A stretch of DNA of 64,000 bases, from positions 124,001 to 188,000 of the forward strand of contig NZ_FNOG01000005.1 of NCBI RefSeq assembly GCF_900106525.1, read 5' to 3'. How positions within the stretch are numbered: the first letter of the stretch is position 1; each line of letters begins with the position of its first letter. The translations under genes were made by a program, and so were the position numbers. Shown piece by piece: positions 27,945 through 39,100 of this stretch. The notes under the pieces were generated by a model. It saw only the letters and a program-made list of their open reading frames with translations, was not told where the DNA came from and did not search any database. The DNA comes from Lysobacter enzymogenes. GTDB lineage: Bacteria; Pseudomonadota; Gammaproteobacteria; Xanthomonadales; Xanthomonadaceae.

Positions 27945-29222
27945 TCAGCGCGTCGCGGGCGCCGTTTCGGGCATCCGCAAGATAACCGGCAGCACCGCCA
28001 GCGCGACCGCTGCGATCATCACGCCCGGCAACGGCGGCCACCCGCTCAAGCCGACCCAGTATTCGGCCAGCACCGGCGTCAGCCCGCCGAACAGTGCGGT
28101 CGCGGCAGTCGCGCCCAGCGCCAGTCCGCTGAGCCTGCCTTCGCCGGAAAACTGTTCGGCGGTCGTCACCGCGCCCACGGCGCTGACCCCGCCGGCGACG
28201 CCGGCCAGCACCGCCGCGCCCAACCAGGCGGATGCGCCCGATGTTCCGGCCATCAGATCGAACAACAAGATGGGCAGCAGCGCGCTGCCCAGGCACAGCG
28301 CCAGCAGCACCGGGCGCCGCCCGAACCGGTCGGACGCAGCGCCGGCCACAGGCGTCACCAGGATCACCACCAGCGCCGCCCACACCGCCAGATTCAGGGC
28401 CGCCGCTTCGGAGGCTGCGTTCACTGACACGACGAACGTCGGCACGTAAGCGATGCCGACGTAATAGGTGACCGAGCCGAGCGCGGAGATCGCGAAGCCG
28501 CGCGCGATGCCCGCACGGTGGTGCTTGAGTACGAACGCGAGCGGCGCGCGGGGCACGCTGCGCTCGCGCTGTTGCCGCAGGAAGTCCGGCGACTCCTGCA
28601 TGGCGGTGCGGAAGATCCATACCATCATGGCCATGGCCGCGCCGAACAAGAACGGCAAGCGCCATCCCCACGCATCGAGATCCGACGGCGGCAACAGATT
28701 CACCACCAGCGCCGCGGCGCCGACCGCCAACAAGGCGCCGACCTCGCTCGCTGCGGCGGCCAGCGAGGTCACCAGTCCGCGCTTGGCTGCGGGCGCGCCT
28801 TCCATGAGATAGGCGACTACGCCGGTGTACTCGCCGCCGACCGCAAAGCCCATGACGCAGCGCAGGCCCATCAGCGCGATCCCGGCCCAGGGGCCGATGT
28901 CTTCCCGGGTCGGCAACAGCGCCGTCAACAACGTCGCCGTCGTCATCAAGCCGATCGACACCAGCATCATCGAGCGGCGGCCGTAACGGTCGCCCAACTG
29001 CCCGAAAAACACCGCGCCCAGTGGGCGCATCAGGTACGCGACGGCGAACGTGCCCAGGGTGAGCAACAACGAAGTCGAGTCCGTTCCGAAGAACACCCGC
29101 GACAGGGTCGTCGCGAAGTAGAGATACAGGGTGAAGTCGTACCACTCCACCACCGTGGAGAACGCCGCAATGGCCATCGACCGCCTGGACACGGCGTTCG
29201 CGTCCCGCGCTGCGGCGCTCAT
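27945..29222 (-). CDS. MFS transporter, metabolite:H+ symporter (MHS) type (425 aa)
   Basis: Twelve hydrophobic segments. TVVEWYDFTLYLYFATTLSRVFF and GQLGDRYGRRSMM are hallmarks of the MHS subfamily (alpha-ketoglutarate, citrate, proline/betaine and shikimate symporters). A central cytoplasmic loop contains MQESPDFLRQQRERS, as in KgtP/ProP relatives. Length 425 is typical. It is separated from the GMC operon by 456 bases that include an operator, so it is probably an independent unit. The substrate is not predictable; a carboxylate is the usual cargo. Confidence 0.9.
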   Translation of the reverse strand: MSAAARDANAVSRRSMAIAAFSTVVEWYDFTLYLYFATTLSRVFFGTDSTSLLLTLGTFAVAYLMRPLGAVFFGQLGDRYGRRSMMLVSIGLMTTATLLTALLPTREDIGPWAGIALMGLRCVMGFAVGGEYTGVVAYLMEGAPAAKRGLVTSLAAAASEVGALLAVGAAALVVNLLPPSDLDAWGWRLPFLFGAAMAMMVWIFRTAMQESPDFLRQQRERSVPRAPLAFVLKHHRAGIARGFAISALGSVTYYVGIAYVPTFVVSVNAASEAAALNLAVWAALVVILVTPVAGAASDRFGRRPVLLALCLGSALLPILLFDLMAGTSGASAWLGAAVLAGVAGGVSAVGAVTTAEQFSGEGRLSGLALGATAATALFGGLTPVLAEYWVGLSGWPPLPGVMIAAVALAVLPVILRMPETAPATR

Positions 29223-29438
29223 CGCGGCTCGACCAACTGTGACGGTGCGCGCATCACGAGGGGTTTACCCCTTTAAAACAGCGGTTGCATGCACGTTAGC
29301 ATGCGGCGGCGGCCGATCGACGCGGAGCCGCGGCTTGGTATCCGCGTCGGTCGAAGGAACAGGCGGCTTGGCGCCCGGTATCGATAGCGAGATCTCGACC
29401 GCAGCGGATTCGCGATCCGCTACGTCGAAGCGCTTGCG

Positions 29439-30053
29439 TTACGGCGCACTGCGCTCACGAAACGACCGGGCCGCCGCGCCGACCAGCGCCCCGACTTCCC
29501 CAATCCATCGCTCCCGATCCTCCGCCCCGCTCGCCGCCATCGGCCCGTACATCCGCCGGGTCACCGTGGCCACGCCGCACAGGCCGAACACGCTGGTCTT
29601 CCACATCCGCTCGAGCGGATCGCCGAATACGTCGCGCTCGCGTTCGACCGGGGTGTTGGAGGTGTTGAACACGAAGGCCTCGCGCGCCTTGAGCAATCCG
29701 ATCGGTACGCCGTCCGGGCCCGCGCCTTCGGGATAGGCATACGCGGTGTTCAGGCGGAACACGCGGTCGATCCAGCCTTTCAGGATCGCCGGAGGCTGGC
29801 TCCACCAGTTGGGGTGGAACACCAGGATCAGGTCGGCCTGCTGCAGTTCGGCGCAATGCCGTTCGACGAGTTCGTCGTCCGAAGCGGTGTTCAAGGCCTC
29901 CACGACGGGTTGGACGGGGTTGAAGCCTTCGGCGTAAAGGTCGTGTTCGCGAACCGCGAATCCGGTTGCGCGAAGCACGGCGCCGGCCTGCGCCGCCATC
30001 GCGTGGCTGAAGCTGGTCGGGCTGGGATGGGCGACGATCGAGAGCGCGAGCAT
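29439..30053 (-). CDS. NAD(P)H-dependent flavodoxin-fold oxidoreductase (204 aa)
   Basis: Flavodoxin_2 family (KefF/MdaB/NQO-like). SIVAHPSPTSFSHAMA forms the FMN/FAD phosphate loop, DLYAEGFNPV follows, and LILVFHPNWWSQPPAILKGWIDRVF is the diagnostic P-x-W-W/Y element contacting the flavin. Length matches quinone reductases of about 200 residues. RBS GGGAA precedes the ATG. It stands alone between the MHS transporter and the UvrA-like gene. A detoxifying quinone or nitro-compound reductase is the likely role. Confidence 0.9.
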   Translation of the reverse strand: MLALSIVAHPSPTSFSHAMAAQAGAVLRATGFAVREHDLYAEGFNPVQPVVEALNTASDDELVERHCAELQQADLILVFHPNWWSQPPAILKGWIDRVFRLNTAYAYPEGAGPDGVPIGLLKAREAFVFNTSNTPVERERDVFGDPLERMWKTSVFGLCGVATVTRRMYGPMAASGAEDRERWIGEVGALVGAAARSFRERSAP

Positions 30054-30144
30054 GGATATTCCCGAAGCGGTTGGAACGCGTGCGCGCTAGCCTATCAGGG
30101 CCGCGGACGCAGCCGCGCTGCCTGCGGCGATGCACAGACGCGGT

Positions 30145-32781
<2,637 letters not shown>

Positions 32782-32871
32782 GAGCGGTGGTGCGGTATCG
32801 GGGGCGCACAGTGTGAACCCAATCGCGTCGGCGTCGCCATCATCGCGCCTGGCGCGTCCCGGACGCGCCGC

Positions 32872-33123
32872 CTAGCGCAAGCACGGCGGCACCCGCTCGT
32901 CGCCCTCGTCGTTCTTCCTGAGCACGCCGTTGGCCAGCAGCATCGCGTCCAGGCGGTGCAGGACGTGGACCCGATCGCGATCTTCGGCCTGCGCCAGGAT
33001 GTCCATGGCCAGCGCGTTGAACTGCGGCCAGAACTGCGCGCGATGCCGCGCGTGCTCGAGCCAGTGCGGCAGCATCCGTGCCAGGCGATCGAGCCTTGCG
33101 TCCAGTTGTGTCGTCGTCATCAT
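32872..33123 (-). CDS. Small conserved-type protein downstream of the glucan synthase (83 aa)
   Basis: Starts at ATG 33123, overlapping the stop of the glucan synthase gene (ATGA), so it is almost certainly translated from the same transcript. The product is helical and charged (LDARLDRLARMLPHWLEHARHRAQFWPQFNALAMDILAQA...), has no signal peptide or membrane segment, and has a Trp/His-rich centre. I do not recognise the family. Coupling suggests a role in glucan synthase function or regulation. Confidence 0.7.
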   Translation of the reverse strand: MMTTTQLDARLDRLARMLPHWLEHARHRAQFWPQFNALAMDILAQAEDRDRVHVLHRLDAMLLANGVLRKNDEGDERVPPCLR

Positions 33124-36100
33124 GCCGGCGCGCCCGGCCAATGCGCTTCGACCTGATGGACGCGGCCATCGTCGACCAGCGCGAATTCGAACCCGGGCTG
33201 CTCCACGCCGTCCAGGGTCAAGCTCTTGGTCGCCGCCCCGCCCTGCCGCACCAGGATCGAGTACAAGCTGGCGCCGTAACGGTAGCGCATCCGGTACTCG
33301 GGCCAATCGGCTGGCAGACAGGGCCGCAGGCGCAGGCGGTCGCCGCTGCGCTGCAGCCCCAGCAGCGACTCGGTCAGCAAGCGGTACATCCAGCCCGCCG
33401 AGCCGGTGTACCAGGTCCAGCCGCCGCGCCCCACATGCGGCGCCACGGCGTATACGTCGGCGGCCAGCACATACGGCTCGACCTTGTAGCGCGCGGCGTC
33501 CTCGGCGTTCAAGGCATGGCCGATGGGATTGATCATGCGCGCCAGCTCCCAGGCGCGCGCGCTGTCGCCCTGCTCGGCGAAGGCCATCGCCGCCCACACC
33601 GCGGCATGGGTGTACTGGCCGCCGTTCTCGCGCACGCCGGGCACGTAGCCGCGGATGTAGCCGGGATCCTGGTCGAGGCGGTCGAACGGCGGATCCAGCA
33701 GTTGCACCAGGCCCGCGTCGCGCCGCACCAGATGGCGGTCGAGCGAGTCCATCGCCTGCCAGGCCCGCGCCGGATTGGCCGCGCCCGACAGCACCGACCA
33801 GCTTTGCGAAATCGAGTCGATCCGGCACTCGCCGTTCGCCGCCGAGCCCAACGGGGTGCCGTCGTCGAACCAGGCGCGACGGTACCACTGCCCGTCCCAG
33901 GCGTGGGCTTCGATGTTCTCGCGCAGGCGCTGGGCATGATTGCGGCAGTACTGCGCGAAGTCGTCGTCGCCGCGCGCGCGCGCCACCTCGCCGAAGCGCT
34001 GCAGGACATCGAACAGGAAGAAGCCCAGCCAGACGCTTTCGCCGCGCCCGGCGTGGCCGACCCGGTTCATGCCGTCGTTCCAGTCGCCGGTGCCGATCAG
34101 CGGCAGTCCGCGTTCGCCCAGCAAGTCGCAGCCGCGCCGCACCGCCAGCGCGCAATGCTCGTAGAACGATTGCCGCAGATAGGACGCGACCGGCAAGTCG
34201 TAATAGGACTCTTCGTCCGGATTGACCGGGCGCCCTTCGATGAAGCCCACCTCCTCGTCCAGCACGCCGGCGTCGCCGGTCGCCTCCAGGTAGCGGCAGG
34301 CCGCCATCGGCAGCCACAGATAATCGTCGGAACAGCGCGTGCGCACGCCGCGGCCCTGCGGCGGATGCCACCAGTGCAGCACATCGCCGTGCGGGAACTG
34401 ATGCGCCGCGCACAGCAGCAGATGCTCGCGGCTCAGGACCGGATCGGCGTGCACCAGCGCCATGCTGTCCTGCAACTGGTCGCGGAAGCCGAAGGCGCCG
34501 CCGGACTGGTAATAGCCGCTGCGCGCCAGGTAACGGCAGGCCAGGGTCTGATACAGCAACCAGCCGTTGGCCAGCGCATCGACGCTGGGATCGGGCGTTT
34601 TCACCTGCACGGCCGAGAGCAGGCCGTGCCAATGGATGCGCACGGCATCGAGCGCATCGTGCGCGTGCTGGGTGCCGCGCACGCTGCCCGCCAGCTCCAT
34701 CGCTTCGGCGTAGCTTCTGCCCGCGCCGAGGCGGAACACGGTTTCGTCTTCGTCGCCGTCGGCCAGGGCGATCGGCACCTGGATCGCCGCGCACGGGTCC
34801 AGCCCGGCGCCCAGACGGCCCGACAGGCGTTCGCGGCGCAAGGCCGCGGGATCGCCGAGGCTGCCGTTGCGCCCCAGGAATTCCCTGCGGTCGGCGGTAT
34901 AGCTGCAACCGTCGGCGTCGGTGTCGAAGAACGCGACGCAGCCGTTGAACTCGGTGTTGTAGGGATTGCGCGCAGTCAGCACCCCGCTGTCGGCGTGCAG
35001 CTCGCTGACCACATGCAACTGGGACTTCGCCCGCAAGTCGCCCAGCACCCACTCCACGTAGGCGACCGCCGACAGCCGCCGCGCGCGCCCGGACAGGTTG
35101 CGCAGCTTGAGCACCGAGTACTTCACCGCGTCTTCGACCGCGACGTACACCCACAGCTCGCTGGCGACGCCGTCCTCGACGTGCTCGTAGACGGTGTAGC
35201 CGAAACCGTGGCGGGTGCGGTAACTGCCGCGGCCGCGGCACGGCAGCGGCATCGGCGACCACGTCCGGCCGGTGTCCTCGTCGCGCAGGTAAAACGCCTC
35301 GCCGCCGACGTCCGCGACCGGGTCGTTGTGCCAGGGCGTGAGCCGGAACTCGTGCGCGTTCTCGAGCCAGGTGTAGCCCGGCGAACTCTCGCTGACCACG
35401 CTGCCGAGCTTGGCGTTGGCCAGCACGTTCGACCACGGCGCCGGCGTCGGCGCGCCTTCGCGCGAGACGATCGCATATTCGCGGCCGTCGGCGGAGAAGG
35501 CGCCGATGCCGTTGTCGAACACGAACTCGTCGGCGACCGCGCCGAACGGCCATGCATCGTCTTCGTCGCGATCCTCGCGCGTCGGCGGCAGGCCGGACAT
35601 CGCCGTCGCGTCCTGCGGATCCGGCGCCGCCTCGGCTTCGCCGGCGAACGTCAACGCCGGCGGGATCCGCTCGGGCGGCACGTGGCGGCCGATCTGCGCG
35701 GCCAGGGTGCCGCGCTGGTCGCTGACGATCACCCGCGCCACCGATTGCAGCAGCACCCGGTCTTCCTGCGAGATCTGCTGCGCCGGCCGCACGAAGATGC
35801 CGCCGGGTCGTTCGAGGATGTTGGCCTCCGGGTCGGCCGAGACCATGCCCAGGATCTGGTCCTGCAGCTGCTGCCGGTAACCGGCGGTGCTCTCGTTCCA
35901 GATCACCAGATCCGCGCGCAGCCCCTTGAGCCGCCAGTACGCATGCGCCTGCACCATCTGCCGCACCAGTTCGATGTTGTCGGCGTCGGCGATCTGCAAC
36001 AGCACGATCGGCAAATCGCCGGAGATCGCATGCCCCCACAGGCCCGACTGGCTGCGCTGGTTCTGCAACAGCACGCCGGGGTCGGCGCGCAGCAAGGGAT

Positions 36101-39100
36101 TGGCGTACACGATCAAGCCCGCCAGACGCTCGTAGAGCTGAGCATCGGCCTGCGACGCATTGATCTGGCGGCGGACCACCTGGCTGTGGGTCCAGGCCAG
36201 GTCGAATACGCGGTCGGCCAGGCGGCGGTCGCGGTATTTGTCGACCAGTTCCTCGCAGGCGGCGCGGTCCGCGGCCACGCCCTGGATGGTGTCGATCATC
36301 GCGGTCTGTCCCGGCGCCAGTTCGATCCGGCAGCGGATGGCGACGATCGGGTCCAGCACCGAGCCTTCGGTATCCGACAAGGCTTCGTCGAGGGTCAGCG
36401 CGCGCGGCGCGCGCGGGGTGTTGCCGCGGCCGAGGAAGCGCGCGCGGTCGGTTTCGTACGAAATCGCGCCGATCTCGGCGTCGTGCACCGCGACCAGATG
36501 GAACATCCACGGCGGCGTCTCGTCGTGCGAGCGCGGCCGGCGCGTGCACAGCAACGCCTGCTTGTGCCGCAGGATCTGCGATTGCACGAACAGGTTGCTG
36601 AAGGCCGGATGCAGTTCGTCGGCGATGGCCGGCGCCAGCACGACTTCGGCGTAGGTGGTGATCTCGATGGTGCGCGCATGTCGGCTGCGGTTGGTCAGGC
36701 GCAGCCGGCGCAGTTCGATGTCGTCCTCGGCCGAGATCGCGATTTCCATGTGGCTGTCGTAGCCGCGCTTGCGCCCGCGGAACTCGGCCTTGGCGTCGGA
36801 GAAGATCGCCTCGTAATGCTCCACCGGCACGCAGGTCGGTTGCAGCGCGGCCGACCAGAACTCGCCGCTGGCGACATCGCGCAGATAGCAGAAGCTGCCC
36901 CAATGGTCGCGGGTCGCGTCTTCGCGCCAGCGCGTCACCGCCATGTCCTGGTGCCGGCTGTAGCCGCCGCCGGCGCTGGTCAGCAGGCCGTGGTAGCGCC
37001 CGTTGGACAGCAATTGCACCGACGGCCGCGCGGCGCTGGGATTGCGCAGGATGCGCAGCTGGGTTTCGGTCTCGGCGCTGGCGGTGCGCGCGCCCGCGCT
37101 TTCGGACTCGTGCGGATGGAACACGCCGGCATGCGGGATGCGCTCCTGCAACAGCAGCAGCGTGGCCTGGAACTCGGCATCGGCGACGAAGCGCCGCTGC
37201 ATGGGTTGCTGGCGCAGCAGATGATCCAGCGCCAGCAGCCCCATGCCCTGGTGATGGGCCATGAACGAACGCACTATCACGCAGTCCTGGCCAGGCGGCA
37301 CCCGCGTGGCGGTGTAGTCGATGGCCTCGTACAGGCCGTATTCGCCGCCGAAACCCGCCGCCGTCAATCGTTGCAGGTTCTGGCAGGCCGCTTCCGGCGC
37401 CACCATCAACGCCAACATGCTGGCGTAAGGCGCGATCACCAGGTCCTGGTCGAGCCCGCGCTTGAGGCCCAGCCCGGGGATGCCGAACGCGCGGTATTGA
37501 TAGTTCATGCGCACGTCGACGGTGTTGTAGCCCGACTCGGACACGCCCCACGGCACCGCGCGCTCGGCGCCGTGGGCGATTTGCGCGTCCACCACGTGGC
37601 GCGAGGTCTGGTCCAGCAGCGTGTCCGGATAGCTGGGCATCACCAGCTGCGGCATCAGGTACTCGAACATCGAGCCGCTCCACGACAGCAGCGCGACATC
37701 GCCGTTGACCTCGGTCAGCAGCCGGCCCAGCGCGAACCAGCTCTCCTGCGGCAGCTGGCCCTGGGCGATGGCGACGAAGTTGCACAGCCGCACTTCCGAG
37801 GCCAGCAGGTCGTAATAGCCGGCGTCCAGGCGGTGTTCGTCGACGTTGTAGCCGATCGACAGCAGCCGGCGCGAGCGGTCGTACAGGAACTCGTATTCCA
37901 TCAGCGAGAACTGCCCGGCCACGTGCGCGAGGCGTTCGAGCCGCTCGATGCGTTCGCGTGCCCTGGCCTGCACCTGCGCGCTGCCGGGCCGCGTCGCGAG
38001 TTCGCGCAGCGTCGGGATCGGTGGCTCGTCGCCGTCGGCGCCCTCGGCTCGCGCGTCCGAATCGGGTGCAAAGAACTGCAGTTCGGCGAGCGCGGACCTA
38101 CAGGCGTCGGCCAAGGCGACCGCCCAGCGGCCGTCGTCGGCGGACGAGGCCTGCGGCCATGCCGCCGACACCGCGTCGGCGCGTTCGATCAGTTGCCGCA
38201 AGACTCGCCCCGCATCGCGCACGCTACCAGGCGCCTGCACCGAGGCCGGCTCGAGCGCGGCGCGAAATTCGCTCACCGCTTCGTCCAGACCGCCGTCGAC
38301 GCGGCTGGCGCCGCGGCGGACTTCGTCGAGCACGCCCAAGGTATCGGCCAGACCCGCGAACGTGCTCGGCGCCAGCACCGGCGCGTCGATCAGGCCGAGC
38401 AGGCCCTGGCGCAAGGTCAGCAGATGCCCGGCGAGGTTGCCGCTGTCGACCGTCGAAATGTAGCGCGGCGGCAGCGGCTGCAAGGTCTCGGTGTCGTACC
38501 AGTTGTAGAAATGCCCGCGATGGCGCGCGAGTTGGTCCAGGGTGGCGAAGGTCGCGTGAGTGCGTTCCATCACCGCATCCGTCTGCGCGTAGCCGAAATC
38601 GTGCGCCGACAGATTGGCCAGCAGCGACAGGCCGATGTTGGTCGGCGAAGTGCGCCGCGCCACCACCAGACTGGGGTGTTCCTGCACGTTGTCCGGCGGC
38701 AGCCAGTGGTCCTGCGCGCTCACGTGGACTTCGAAGAAATTCCAGGTGCGGCGCGCCAGCCGGCCGAGGAAGGCCAGTTGCGCGGCGGACAGGTCCGCGT
38801 CGCGCTGCGCCGGCGGCCGCCCGAGCCACGCCATCAGCGCCGGCGAGACCAGCCACAGGCCCAGCAAGGCCGCGGCAACCCACAGCGACTGCGGCCGCAG
38901 CGCGGCCAACAGCGCCGCCACCGCCAGCGCGAACGCCGGCGCGGCCCACATGCTGCGCAACTCCGCGTCGGCGACGCGGCCCAGGCTGCGCTCGACTTCG
39001 CTGGAAGGATTCCATTGCAACAGATGGCGGCGACTGACCGTCAACCGCCACAGCGTGCGCGAGATCGCGCCCAGACTCAGCACGGCCTCGTAAGGCAGGC